A DNA stretch of 64,000 bases from DATFVJ01 sp963851085 (GTDB lineage Bacteria; Actinomycetota; Actinomycetes; Streptosporangiales; Streptosporangiaceae): NCBI GenBank assembly GCA_963851085.1, contig CAWKNX010000023.1, forward strand, positions 186,001 through 250,000. Direction: 5' to 3'. Shown in pieces: positions 15,701 through 24,760 of the stretch. Positions within the stretch are counted from its first letter, which is position 1. The number at the start of each line of letters is the position of its first letter. The position numbers and the translations under genes were made by a program. The notes below the pieces were generated by a model. The model did no database searches, was not told the DNA's origin, and was given only the letters and a program-made list of their open reading frames with translations.

Positions 15701-17980
15701 TACAAGATCCAGGGAACCCTCGCGCATCGCGTGAAGGTGGTCGACACGCAGTCGGGAGCCTGGGCGTGGAAGCGCCTGGCCGACATCGTTCCAGGCGATG
15801 TGGTTCCCATGCAGCTGGGCACAATGGTAGGTACGAGGCGAAAGGTACCGCTGCCGGTCCTGGATCAGGCTTATTACGCCGGCGATCGCAATACGCGGGT
15901 ACCCGACCACGTCACGCCCGAGCTGGCGGAACTCGCCGGCTATTTCATGGGAGACGGCAGCCTGCACGCAAAGGGGATCAGGCTATGCGTCGCCGACACT
16001 GACCTCGATGTAGCTGAGCGGCTCCAGGTACTGGCCAAGTCGCTCTTCGGCCTCGAGGCTGTGGTGACGGCCCAGGAGGGTTACCGGGAGGTGCTGTTGC
16101 CGTCGGTGCGTATCGCCCGCTGGTGGCAGGCGGCCGGCCTCGCGAAGGCGCTGCCTTCGGAAGATCACCAGGGTAAAGGGTGGGTCCCACGCCTGCCCTC
16201 AGCGATCCTTGAAACAAACGATCCGGAGGTGTACGGGGCCTTTGTGCGCGGTCTGTTCGAGGCAGACGGGACGGTGCTGGAAGGCGTACCGAGCCTGTCG
16301 ACCGCGCACGACGCATTTGCTGGCGAGATGCGGAGCCTGTTGCTTGCTCTTGGTCTCGCCACGACGACCCGGGTAACCAAGAGCGGCTGGGGCGGACCCA
16401 TCTTCGTGATTCGCCTGCGGAATATCGACCATGCTCTCAATTTCGACGAGTCGATCGGTTTCATCGGTGAGCGTAAGGCCAGTCTTATGGCAGCCCTGGA
16501 GCCCGATCGATCGGCGAAGAAGGATTATGTCTACCTGCCGAGAGCGGTATGGGAAGAGCTGGCGCCCATGGGAAGCTCGCGGCGGAGCACGGTGTTTCAG
16601 TCGCTTCGCAAGGCAGGCGGGGTCGCTCGGATGCTGGCACAACGGATCTTCGAGGAAACTCTCGACGAGAGGCTCGGTCAGGCGCTCGAATACCTGTTCG
16701 AGCGGATCGCCGCGAACGAAGATGGCGGCGTGCAGCCCACGTACGACCTGTCGGTCCCTGAGAATGTCACGTACGTGGCGAATGGGATGGTGAGTCACAA
16801 CACCATAGGCCTCATGATGGACTGTGACACCACAGGCATCGAGCCGGACCTGGCCCTGGTCAAGTTCAAGAAACTGGTCGGCGGCGGGTCTATGCAGATC
16901 GTCAACCAGACCGTGCCACGCGCCCTGACCAACCTCGGCTACCAGCCCGAACAGATCGAGGCGATCGTCGAGTACATCGCCGAGCACGGCCATGTGGTGG
17001 ATGCGCCAGGCCTGCGCGCGGAACATTACGACGTATTCGACTGCGCCATGGGTGAGCGGGCGATCAAGCCGATGGGCCACGTCCGCATGATGGCCGCCAC
17101 CCAGCCGTTCCTGTCCGGCGCCATTTCGAAAACGGTCAACATGCCAGAAACCGCCACGATCGAGGAAGTCGAGGGCATCTATTTCGAGGGCTGGAAGCTC
17201 GGCCTGAAGGCGCTGGCGATCTACCGCGACAACTGCAAGGTGGGTCAGCCGCTTTCTGACGCGAGGAAGAAGGCGGGCGCGGTCACCGCGGCCGCGCCGG
17301 CGGTCGCAGCGCACGAGGCGCCGCCGGTGCGCAGGCGGCTGCCCAAGCAGCGCAACGCGACCGTGACCTCGTTCTCTGTCGGCGGCGCGGAGGGCTACAT
17401 GACCGCGTCGACATATCCGGACGACGGGCTCGGCGAGGTCTTTCTCAAGCTGGGCAAGCAGGGATCCACGCTCGCGGGTGTGATGGACGCCTTCTCGATC
17501 GCGATCTCGATCAGCTTGCAGTACGGCGTGCCGTTGCGGACCTGGGTGGAGAAGTTCACCAACATGCGGTTCGAGCCTGCCGGGCTCACCGACGATCCCG
17601 ACATCCGGATCGCCAGCTCGGTGATGGACTACATCTTCCGCCGGATCGCGCTCGACCACCTGCCCTACGACGAGCGGGCCGAGCTCGGCCTCCTGTCCGC
17701 CAGCGAGCGCAGCGCTCAGCTGGCCGGGGAAGACCCGGCCGAACTGGCCGAGGCCGACCCGGAGGCGATGGCCCAGTCCGCGCCCGTGGAACAGAAGCGT
17801 CCCGAACGGCTGCCGCCCGCTGCGGAGCCTAAGCACGCGCACTCGTCCACGGAGTTGATCGAAGAGCAGCAGGGCCGCACCGCGGACGCGCCCCTCTGCC
17901 TCACCTGCGGGACCAAGATGCGCCCCGCGGGCAGCTGCTACGTGTGCGAAGGCTGCGGCTCCACCAGCGGCTGCAGCTAA
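12770..17980 (+). CDS. nrdJ: Adenosylcobalamin-dependent (class II) ribonucleotide reductase precursor with two inteins
   Basis: Makes deoxyribonucleotides from ribonucleotides using a coenzyme B12 radical. I chose ATG 12770, behind GGGAGGGGGAGG and matching the MTET-type N-terminus I recall from Streptomyces; an in-frame GTG at 12620 overlapping the nrdR stop is the alternative. The precursor has 1736 residues. Removal of inteins of 358 and 430 residues leaves about 948, normal for NrdJ. Host landmarks: GVHPYDEV, FNSPVWFNVG, FKGGSGSGVNLS, NPCSEYLHLDNSSCNLAS, APTG/TIGLMMDCDTTG, and a cysteine-rich tail CLTCGTK...CYVCEGCGSTSGCS for redox exchange. Cobalamin control was not seen. Splicing is required for activity. 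Confidence 0.95.
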   Translation: MTETASGRAGRGGSGGKGARKGTAGDLKGQRIHTTPGVHPYDEVTWQRRDVVMTNWRDGSVNFEQRGVEFPDFWSVNAANIVTTKYFRGAVGTPQREWSLKQLVDRVTDVYVATGKENGYFATGEDAEIFEHELKYALIHQVFSFNSPVWFNVGTTSPQQVSACQPYDALVSTPAGLVPIGRLVEADATGTKVYDAHGVTRIVATKSNGVKDVLRLHTKAGYTLDVTADHLVWRSSDQRSGRFLAAGDLRPGDKLEWHRRDSNGEAEIDRAEIAAAALAGWLQSDGFVGQYDRGTNRSLTIEAMTVNKAELDWVTRALDQVFPDVHRHERRVKTQDQRLDCRRTRLYGECLREFVECWDLSVRGTEMDVPERLFTAPLPVVAAYLRSIFQAEGFVSARAMSTVVEVDMISEPLVRGIQRLLLRFGIYARVSTKKDPRPDRHDTWCVRIQPAGERRIFADEIGFIDPVKTTKLDRSFDRAGRPAREIKRLEIARVEPLGPMEVYDIQTESGEYLSANLRVHNCFILAVDDTMDSILDWYKEEGLIFKGGSGSGVNLSRIRSSRELLSSGGTASGPVSFMRGADASAGTIKSGGATRRAAKMLVLDVDHPDVGEFIETKAREEEKIRVLRDAGFDMDLGGKDITSVQYQNANNSVRVSDEFMAAVESGGEFDLVARRTGEVVERTDAKTLFRKMAKAAWECADPGIQYDGTINDWHTCPESGRITASNPCSEYLHLDNSSCNLASINLLKFLRQDDTFDTKRFTRTVELIITAMDISITFADFPTQKIAETTRAYRQLGIGYANLGALLMATGHAYDSAGGRAIAAAITSLMTGVAYRRSAELAAVVGPYDGYPRNAAAHMRVMRKHAAANDEVRVLGGTDQEILDTATAAWRECLALGEANGYRNAQASLLAPTGCLTGDAFITTGRGLARLSELGEEYGDRWQDIELAVSTDEGPRLATRFFVNGEEPTRLIRTEGGYKIQGTLAHRVKVVDTQSGAWAWKRLADIVPGDVVPMQLGTMVGTRRKVPLPVLDQAYYAGDRNTRVPDHVTPELAELAGYFMGDGSLHAKGIRLCVADTDLDVAERLQVLAKSLFGLEAVVTAQEGYREVLLPSVRIARWWQAAGLAKALPSEDHQGKGWVPRLPSAILETNDPEVYGAFVRGLFEADGTVLEGVPSLSTAHDAFAGEMRSLLLALGLATTTRVTKSGWGGPIFVIRLRNIDHALNFDESIGFIGERKASLMAALEPDRSAKKDYVYLPRAVWEELAPMGSSRRSTVFQSLRKAGGVARMLAQRIFEETLDERLGQALEYLFERIAANEDGGVQPTYDLSVPENVTYVANGMVSHNTIGLMMDCDTTGIEPDLALVKFKKLVGGGSMQIVNQTVPRALTNLGYQPEQIEAIVEYIAEHGHVVDAPGLRAEHYDVFDCAMGERAIKPMGHVRMMAATQPFLSGAISKTVNMPETATIEEVEGIYFEGWKLGLKALAIYRDNCKVGQPLSDARKKAGAVTAAAPAVAAHEAPPVRRRLPKQRNATVTSFSVGGAEGYMTASTYPDDGLGEVFLKLGKQGSTLAGVMDAFSIAISISLQYGVPLRTWVEKFTNMRFEPAGLTDDPDIRIASSVMDYIFRRIALDHLPYDERAELGLLSASERSAQLAGEDPAELAEADPEAMAQSAPVEQKRPERLPPAAEPKHAHSSTELIEEQQGRTADAPLCLTCGTKMRPAGSCYVCEGCGSTSGCS
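13259..14332 (+). other. Intein 1 in NrdJ (358 residues)
   Basis: In-frame insertion between VSA and CFILAVDD. It begins with Cys1 (CQPYDALVSTPAG), has a block-B like segment (TADHLVW) and ends LRVHN followed by host Cys+1, the standard splice junction. A LAGLIDADG-type homing endonuclease lies inside: first motif LAGWLQSDGFV, second LRSIFQAEGFV, where the usual Asp-Gly has become Glu-Gly, so cutting activity may be lost. Splicing residues look intact. Confidence 0.93.
15512..16801 (+). other. Intein 2 in NrdJ (430 residues)
   Basis: Inserted in the conserved active-site loop LLAPTG/TIG. It begins with Cys1 (CLTGDAFITTGRG), contains TLAHRVKV (block B) and ends ANGMVSHN followed by host Thr+1. 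Both LAGLIDADG motifs are well formed (LAGYFMGDGSL and VRGLFEADGTV), suggesting an active homing endonuclease. Insertion at APTG/T is a known hot spot in ribonucleotide reductases (RIR1 inteins). Confidence 0.94.
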
Positions 17981-17992
17981 TACTGAGCGGAA

Positions 17993-18008
17993 TTGCGTTG
18001 AATGCAAC
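17993..18008. promoter_or_regulatory. Palindrome TTGC-N8-GCAA type, copy 1
   Basis: TTGCGTTGAATGCAAC lies just after the nrdJ stop. Near-identical TTGCGTTTGATGCAAC follows at 18120-18135 immediately upstream of the AbiTii gene. It is an operator-like or attachment-like repeat. Confidence 0.45.
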
Positions 18009-18043
18009 ATCCGGCACGGTTCGCAAACGGCATAGCCGCAGGT

Positions 18044-18086
18044 CGAGAGAGGTGGGCAGGAGCCCGTCTCCCGTCCACCCCTCTCG
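18044..18086 (+). terminator. Terminator after nrdJ
   Basis: CGAGAGAGGTGGG (18044-18056) pairs with TCCACCCCTCTCG (18074-18086) with one mismatch and one wobble; a GGAG/CTCC inner helix extends the stem. A T-rich stretch follows at about 18087-18110. Confidence 0.6.
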
Positions 18087-18119
18087 TTGACGTAGCCTTT
18101 CTTAGCTTGTTCAACAAAG

Positions 18120-18135
18120 TTGCGTTTGATGCAAC
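18120..18135. promoter_or_regulatory. Palindrome TTGC-N8-GCAA type, copy 2
   Basis: TTGCGTTTGATGCAAC, extended outward to GTTGC/GCAAC, ends 15 bp before the AbiTii GTG start. It is a candidate operator of the defence gene; a weaker relative lies at 25571-25586 beyond the island. Confidence 0.45.
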
Positions 18136-18838
18136 AGGAAGGTGCAGGCGTGAGCCGCAGCATGCAGAACCAGAGCACCGGCCTATTGAGCCAGGTCGAG
18201 CAAGATGTGCTCGACGACGGGAAGCCAATCGGCGCAGCGCTGCGAAGGTGCATGCTGCTGGGCAGTCGCACTGGGTCGTCGCAGTTGCGTGAGTGGGCGA
18301 CCCTGGAGCTCAAGGGCTATCCACTTCATGGTGAAGTTCCAGATTATCGTGTCATTCACGCGGGTCTCCACCTTGACGCCGTGACTACGGGCGCTGTCAT
18401 CAAGGGCCAGCCAATCAGTTCAAGGTTGCTGCCGGATTTCGGCGCCGAGCATGTGAGCGAGCGTCTTCCGCTGACCCAGGCGGTTGACGAGTTGGAGGCT
18501 CTCGCTGAGCAGTTCGAGGACTCAGAGGAGTACCTGAAGCTGGCACTGCCGATGGCGGCCGAAATAGCCGCATATATGAACTATCAAATCGGTGACCCGT
18601 TCCAGCAGATACAGTTGGTTTACTGGTCCGTTCACCCCAGCGTAATACGGGGCGTCCTGGGGCAGGTGAGAACCGTTCTCACTGAGTTCGTCGCCGAACT
18701 GCGGGCGACGATCGGGGAGAGCGAGGAACTCCCGTCTCCGGGCCAGACGAACGACGCCTTCCAGGTGGCCGTCTCGGGTAATTTTCAGAACTCGCCGATC
18801 ACGATCGCGAGCGGGCCAAAGAGTCATGGGGAGATTGT

Positions 18839-19731
18839 GAGGCTTATTCACGCCATCCGGTAGAAGTGCAGTCCAACAACGGCTGAGATGGTGGCGTCAA
18901 AGGTGTCGATTGGGCGACGGTAATCGGTATGCATAATCCGCCAGGTCTTGAAGTTCGCGATGACCTGCTCGATCATGTATCGAATCTTGTTTACCTGATT
19001 GCTGAATTCCTTCTCCCAGTCCAGAAGATCCCGGCATTCCGGCTTCCTGATGGGCGTGATCATCCCCTTGCCGACGTATCCTTTATCACCCATCTGGCTT
19101 CCTTCGGGAAACCCGACGAGCACTGATGATTCGTCGATGCAATGCGCGTCGTGGCGGCTTCCGTCGACCGGGTCGGATATCCATGCGAGCTCCCCGTAAA
19201 GATTGCACGCAACCTGGACGTTCTTACCGGTGGTTTTCCGCTTGCCTGAATACAGCTCCCGGTGCCCGCGCCACGACCAGCAGGGAAGCAGCGTGCCGTC
19301 GTAGATGTACTGGGTGTCCGGGTCGAGGTCTTCCGCCGTGGGCACGAACGGGGCAAGCGTGATCGCCAGCCGGGAAGTTATCCGCGAATTAGCTCGGCTA
19401 ATCGTCGGCTGGGAAGTCTTGTGTGTCTCTGCGAGTTCCTGCTGAACGTGGTTTCTCCGCATGTAGGTGAGCGCTATAACCACTGACTTGTAAAGACCGA
19501 GAGACGGCGGCCACGGATCGATGTCACAGTCCTCCTCATTTACATATATCAGTGCGCACAGGTCGATGATCTCGTCTTTGGTGAATCCGGTGGTATGATA
19601 CATGCGCGGCCTGTTTCTGTGGGACTGAGTCTGGTAACCCAATCCTTTCGAGAAGCAGGCCGCCTTTCACGTAGGCGCGCCGCTAACCGGAAATGTGCCA
19701 CAAGCCTGACATCCCCGCCTGAATAACCCTC
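18839..19731. mobile_element. IS5-like insertion sequence (893 bp)
   Basis: Terminal inverted repeats GAGGCTTATTCACGCC (18839) and, read inward from the right end at 19731, GAGGGTTATTCAGGCG match at 13 of 16 positions. The flanks carry the 3-bp duplication TGT (18836-18838 and 19732-19734). A single DDE transposase gene fills the element. The insertion disrupts the AbiTii gene. Confidence 0.85.
18848..19603 (-). CDS. DDE transposase (IS5-like, DDE_Tnp_4 type)
   Basis: The product from ATG 19603 begins MYHTTGFTKDEIIDLCALIY, then has a helix-turn-helix (LAETHKTSQPTISRANSRI) and a DDE domain: first Asp in YIYDGTLLPC, second in DKGYVGKGM, Glu in YMIEQVIANFKTWRIM. About 251 residues, a normal length for the family and intact. 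An in-frame TTG at 19642 could extend it by 13 residues but lacks a well-spaced ribosome site. The stop codon lies within the left terminal repeat. Confidence 0.88.
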   Translation of the reverse strand: MYHTTGFTKDEIIDLCALIYVNEEDCDIDPWPPSLGLYKSVVIALTYMRRNHVQQELAETHKTSQPTISRANSRITSRLAITLAPFVPTAEDLDPDTQYIYDGTLLPCWSWRGHRELYSGKRKTTGKNVQVACNLYGELAWISDPVDGSRHDAHCIDESSVLVGFPEGSQMGDKGYVGKGMITPIRKPECRDLLDWEKEFSNQVNKIRYMIEQVIANFKTWRIMHTDYRRPIDTFDATISAVVGLHFYRMA

Positions 19732-20197
19732 TGTGAACATTAAGAACAAGATTGCTGACGCGCGTGGCAATCTCATTATCGGCAGCAGCAATGTCGTGCA
19801 GAACAACACGAACGGCTTCGACCCGAGCGTTCTGCTCAATTTCGCGGGACTCGTCGGCCAGATAGCGCCGACCCTCGGTCTTCCTGCCGCTGAACAGGCT
19901 GGGCTGGAGTCGACCGCTGCCGCCTTGCATGAGGCCGCTAGCGAACCGATGCCGGAGAAGGGGCGCCTTCGTCGGCTGTGCGATGCAGTAATGCAGGGCC
20001 TGACCAAGGCGGCGCCGACTGTGGCCAGCCAGATGGCACTTGCCGCTGGCCAAGATGCGGTCCATATGCTGGGGCACTAGGCGGCGAAGCTGTGGAGAAT
20101 GCTGCGCCGGACGCGCATTCCATGCGAGTGCGGGCCACGTGTGCGTGCGCGGACCGACTGACGGCAGCCTCTGCGCGGGTGGTTTAGAAGCTGAGCG

Positions 20198-21169
20198 ATG
20201 CCTTCTGCTGACACGCAACGTCCGGCGTCGGTAAATGCGCTACCGGCGTTGACATCGCTGCTCGCGATGAAGGAAGGCCCCGATGGCTGCCAGGTCGAGT
20301 ACGTTATCGGCGGGCAGGAGTTGACCGGCGCGGACTGGGAGACGGCGGCGCAGCTGCTGGCCGCGGATGCGATGCGGATACGCTGCGGCAAATCACCCGC
20401 TCTGGCCCGGTGGCGTGCCCGCCGTGACGGCGGTCCACCGGACACCGGAGCGCGTAAGGCGGCCGTCGAGGCATACGCCGGGATCGGGTTCGGGCTGCCC
20501 GGTGCACCAGCCAACGACGACCACCTGCAAGGTCATGTCGCCGAGCTGCTATGGAATCGGTTGATGCAGGAGCGGTCCGTCTGCCGTGATGGGCGTCGAT
20601 TTGTGCATGCGCACTCCGTCAAGCCCGATCCTTTGGAGCCCGGTGGAGACGGCCTCGTCATCTACGAAATCGACGGAAACATCCAGGCGACCTACGGGCG
20701 GCGCCCGCGCTACCGGTTTGTACTTGACACCGCACCGGGCCAGACCAAGGGTGAGGGCGTCGTCGGCGGCACGCTGGTATTCCGGCTGTGGGAGATCAAG
20801 AAGCACGAGTCGCAGACGAAGAGGGTATCGGCGACCATCGGGCGCGCCAGCAGGCAGCTATCTAGCCGTGGGCAGGAGTACCTGGCCAAGCTCGCGGGCC
20901 CGGAGACCGTTGAGCAGGGCGGTCCGCTCGGTGATCTCTACGCAAATATGGTCGAGCTCTGGCTCGATGGCAGCGACCGGGCCGGAGCCGGGGTCTCGGT
21001 GGGCACCTCTGCGCAACATGCGCCGACTGGGCCGGGCGCGTTCGGTTCGATCGCGACAGCCTTCCCGCACTTCACCCTGCCGGGGCAGGTTGAGAGCATC
21101 GTGGTGGCGGTACCGGACTTTCCCGCGTTCGCCAAGCGTGTCAGGGAGATCGTGTGGAGCGGGCTCTAG
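20198..21169 (+). CDS. PD-(D/E)xK-like nuclease, candidate HamA of a Hachiman-type pair
   Basis: 323 residues from ATG 20198. Nuclease-like motifs in order: GHVAELLWNRL (about residue 112), a metal-binding Asp in PGGDGLVIYEID (about 150) and an E-x-K in LWEIKKHE (about 197), followed by a helix SATIGRASRQLSSRGQEYLAKL. A short nuclease overlapping a large Ski2-like helicase (16-bp overlap) is the arrangement of the Hachiman anti-phage system, where HamA (DUF1837) is the nuclease effector and HamB the helicase sensor. I infer the HamA identity from layout and motifs, not from a profile match. It could be a related but distinct nuclease-helicase system. The ribosome site is weak. Confidence 0.55.
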   Translation: MPSADTQRPASVNALPALTSLLAMKEGPDGCQVEYVIGGQELTGADWETAAQLLAADAMRIRCGKSPALARWRARRDGGPPDTGARKAAVEAYAGIGFGLPGAPANDDHLQGHVAELLWNRLMQERSVCRDGRRFVHAHSVKPDPLEPGGDGLVIYEIDGNIQATYGRRPRYRFVLDTAPGQTKGEGVVGGTLVFRLWEIKKHESQTKRVSATIGRASRQLSSRGQEYLAKLAGPETVEQGGPLGDLYANMVELWLDGSDRAGAGVSVGTSAQHAPTGPGAFGSIATAFPHFTLPGQVESIVVAVPDFPAFAKRVREIVWSGL

Positions 21170-24100
21170 ACCTTGGGCTGCTGGCCGCCGCGCTGGCCGG
21201 GCGCACCGGTATCCCGAGCGCGGAGGAGCTGCAGCAGCTGATGGCCGACGTCGAGGTGCAGCTGCTGCTTCGCCGTGCCGAGATCCCGCAGGAGTTGCTC
21301 GATGCGGCCTGGTATCTGCACGCCGTCGCCTCGGTGAACCAAGCCCGCGAACGGTACACCCTCGCGCGGCAGCGCCAGGCGTTCCTGGTCAGCGCCCACA
21401 TCTTCGACCTAGCGCTCAACCGGGACGAGTGGTCCCCGATCGACAAACTCTCCTTCGGGTTCGCCGCCGCTATTGGGTACCGGCGCGGTGGCCGCGACCC
21501 CAACGCCACCGCGATCATGAACCGGTTGCGGGCCGATATCCACGTCGAATCGCCCGTGCTCGACCACATGGACTCCCTCTCCCTGGAAGCCGGTCTGGCA
21601 TGGCTGGGGTTTGAGACCCGTGCCCTGTTCACCTGGCTCGGCACGTGGCGGCGGCAGCTGGCCGGCCTGGCCCGCGCCTCGCAGCTTGATGACCTCACGA
21701 CGACCGCGTTCGGCACCACCCACATGGTGGTGCTCGGGGCCGAGGATCTCCTGGAGTATTTCGCCCGCGGTGACCGCGACCGTCTCGAACGCGGCCGCGC
21801 CCGGCTGCGCGCGGCTGCCACCGGCCAGGCGGGCCCGGGTGATCTCAACGCCCGCTGGGTGGCATCGCACCTGCTGGCTCTGTCTGGGGAGGCGGAAGCA
21901 GGCTCGCTGTGGAACCCGACCGTGCTGCCACCGACCGTGCCCACTCTCGTCCGCCAGGCTTTCACGATCGGCAGCCCGCCGGTACTGACGTTGTGGGAGC
22001 CGCAACGCGACCTCCTGACCGGAGACCGGTCACCGTTCGATCCTGGCGTGCGTCGCATGGTCTTGGCGGTGCCCACCAGCGGTGGCAAGACATTGCTGGC
22101 CCAGATGCTGGCCGTGGAGTATCTGGCCCGAACCGACCGCAGCGTCTGCTATGTCGCGTCGACGCGCAGCCTGTGCCGCGAGGTCCGCCGGGCAATGACC
22201 ACCCGCGTTCGCATTCTGGAGAAGGAAACCGGCCCGGATCTGCCCGACTTCCCGGCTATGGCCGATCTGCTCGACATATTGGACCGTGGTCAGCCCGCTG
22301 ACGTCGAAGTGATGACCCCCGAACGGCTGGCGCATCTGCTGCGCCACGATGCTCCGGCCGTGCTCGAGCGGTTCGGTATGTTTATCTTCGACGAAGCCCA
22401 ACTCCTCAAGGAGACCGGGCGCGGGTTCATTCTGGAGTCCGTGATCGCGCTGCTGGACTATCTGACCCGCCAGACCGACCACAAGATCGTGCTGATCTCC
22501 GCCGCGATGGGCAACGCCGGCGCGATCGCGCAATGGCTCAGCCCTGGTGGCCAAGCGCTGCGGCACGAGTCCCAGTGGCGTGGCCCTCGGCGCCTGCACG
22601 CCGCGTTCACCACAGAGGCGCACTGGCCGGACACCCGCCGGGAAACCATCCCAGCCGGCCGGGTATGGCCGTATCGGCTCGTCACACCCCTCAGCGGCGA
22701 AGTCCGCCTTCGGATGGCCGACGGCCGCACCACCAGGCTGTCCACCCAAGGCGACACTGGCTGGCGGCTGGTCCGCAAATCCAGGAAGGCCGACTTGGTG
22801 CAATTCGGGCTTCCGATCGACGACGGCCGGTCCACTAAGCGGTACGTGATCGCCAGCGAAATGATCGTGGAGCTCGGGCATGCCGGATCGGTCCTGCTCG
22901 TCGCCGGCACCCGTGGTCAGGCTCAACTGATCGCGCGAGGATTGGCCGATGAACTCGACGAGCACGTCGGCTCGGCACCGCTGGCCGATTTCGTCAGAGT
23001 TCAGCTTGGCGAGGACCACCCGCTCGTCGCCGTCCTACGTCACGGCGTCGGCTTCCATCACGCCGGTCTGCCCGTCGAGGTCCTAGAGGCCCTCGAACAA
23101 GCCGTCCGCGATGACACCCTGCCTTACCTCGCCTGCACCTCCACCCTCACTGACGGAGTGAACCTTCCTGTGCGGACCGTCGTTATCTACGACCAGACCT
23201 ACGAAGGCCAGTTCGACGACGCCCGGCTGCGCGGCGCCCGTCTGGTCAACGCGATGGGCCGCGCCGGCCGCGCTGGCAAAGAGACCGAGGGCTGGATAGT
23301 CCTGGTGCGCGCGGCCGCACCCACCGAGGCGGACTTCCAGGATCTGAACCCCGACGCTGAGGCGCTCGCCGTCACCTCCTCGCTGATTAACAATGACGAA
23401 GCGCTCCATGCGCTCGCGGCTCTCGAACAAGCCATGCGCGAGGATGAAGACTCGCTGTTTCGCGTTACTGATCCCGCCGCCACCGATTTCATCGGCTTCG
23501 TCTGGCTCGTTCTGGCCATCGAAGAGGAAAGCGGCACGGACCCGGTCGCGGTCGACGTCGCCGGCATCGTCGATTCGACTCTCGCCGCCGCACAGTCATC
23601 GCGGGCCCGTACAACATGCTTGACGGTCGCCCATGGAGTCCGCAATGCATACCTGCGGACCAACGCGGAGGCCCGCCGCCGCTGGCCACGGACCGGCACC
23701 TCTATCGGCTCGGCCGGCATCATCGACCAGCTGGCCCGCGGCCTCGCAGATAGGTTCATCGACCTTGTACAAGAGGGGAGCCTCGGCGACATCTGCGACC
23801 CCCTGCATGCCATCAGGATGCCCGGCGTCATCGCCCAGCTACTAGATCTGCCCGAAGCTCCGCGATGGCGGTTCCGGGCCAGCCCTAAGGGAGATGATAT
23901 CGAGGTCAAGCCGGTTGATTTGCTCACCGGATGGCTCGCGGGCACCTCATTGCCCGACCTCGCTCAGACACATCTCGCTGCGGCGGTCAAGCCTGCCTGG
24001 CGGATCGAGCAGATGGTCGACGCGGTGGCCGGACACTTCGAGCACTACCTGGCGTGGACCGTCGGCGCTCTCGTTGAACTCGTCAACACCCGGCTTGTCG

Positions 24101-24671
24101 ACGCTGGTATCGAGAAACGGCTGTGTCCCGAGCTCGGCAGCTACATCCGTTACGGCGTCGCCGATCCCAGGGCACTGATCCTCATGACCTCGGGTATCCG
24201 ATCACGCCGCTTGGCGCACGCCATCATCGCGGATCTCCCGGCCGACCTCGAACCCACGCGCGAGACCTTGCGTCTGTGGATAGCCAGGATGGGCGTGCCC
24301 GAGTGGCGCACCCGCTATAACGCGTCCGCTTCTGAAGTCCTGGATTTGCTTGACTTCACCCGGGTGCGTAGCCGCAGCCTGCTCAAGACGCTCCTGGAAA
24401 CCGGAACCGTCACTGTCGAGCTGCCGGCCATGTCCTCCAATCTGCCGACCTGGAACGGGCCACTGACCCTGAGCCCCTGCGTGGCGAACCTCAACCGGCG
24501 CCGCTGGCCATCTACGCAGACGGCCAGCACATCGTCACCGCCGCTTCACAAGATCACGCAGACCTCGCAGCGATCCTCGACACTGGCCTCACCATCATCG
24601 TGGAGATCGACACGCAGACTGATCGACCGACACTATCGATCGCGCTGCCCTTCGCCGACACAACTGACTAG
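21154..24671 (+). CDS. Ski2-like superfamily 2 helicase, candidate HamB (frameshift near the 3' end)
   Basis: GTG 21154 overlaps the nuclease gene, so translation is probably coupled. Motifs: Walker A VPTSGGKTLLAQML (about residue 305), CYVASTRSLCREV (Ia), IFDEAQLL (II, DEAQ, about 410), VLISAAMGN (III), HHAGLPVEVLEAL, YLACTSTLTDGVNLPVRTVVI and NAMGRAGRAGKE (VI, about 698). These are characteristic of Ski2/Hel308-type helicases. A long N-terminal region (1-300) and a helical C-terminal region may contact the nuclease. Near 24470-24490 the coding signal moves to another frame, which reads LRGEPQPAPLAIYADGQH and ends LPFADTTD at 24671; the uncorrected frame runs on to 24753 with meaningless sequence. 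Likely role: DNA translocation or phage DNA sensing that licenses the nuclease. Confidence 0.75.
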
Positions 24672-24748
24672 ACACGACACCGCTCTAGCGGTCAGTGGCG
24701 GAGCCGAGATGGTCCCAGAATTGCCGAGTTCTTTGATCCCACCGTTGG

Positions 24749-24754
24749 TATGAT
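24749..24754 (+). promoter_or_regulatory. -10 element of a leaderless toxin-antitoxin transcript
   Basis: TATGAT ends 6 nt before the GTG at 24761, placing the transcription start at or next to the start codon. No ribosome site precedes the gene, so a leaderless mRNA is likely, common in actinobacteria. Confidence 0.5.
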
Positions 24755-24760
24755 TGCCAT

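Larger units (their letters stand above)
18150..20080 (+). pseudogene. AbiTii-domain abortive-infection-type protein, interrupted by an IS
   Basis: The GTG at 18150 has an AGGAAGG site. The 5' part (18150-18838) encodes LLSQVEQDVLDDGKPIGAAL-RRCMLLG-SRTGSSQLREWATLELKGY, which I recognise as the AbiTii N-terminal domain of abortive infection proteins, then a helical region ending ...FQNSPITIASGPKSHGEI. The 3' part (19735-20080) encodes NIKNKIADARGNLIIGSSNV...AGQDAVHMLGH. Joining 18838 to 19735 (removing the IS and one TGT copy) restores a single frame (GEI-VNIKNK) of about 344 residues. The role would be phage defence by abortive infection; in the present state the gene is inactive unless the IS excises precisely. 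Confidence 0.8.

Noticed and set aside
13850..15967. 705-residue antisense frame over nrdJ
   Set aside because: Shadow of the nrdJ coding strand; the plus-strand protein is unambiguous, including two inteins.
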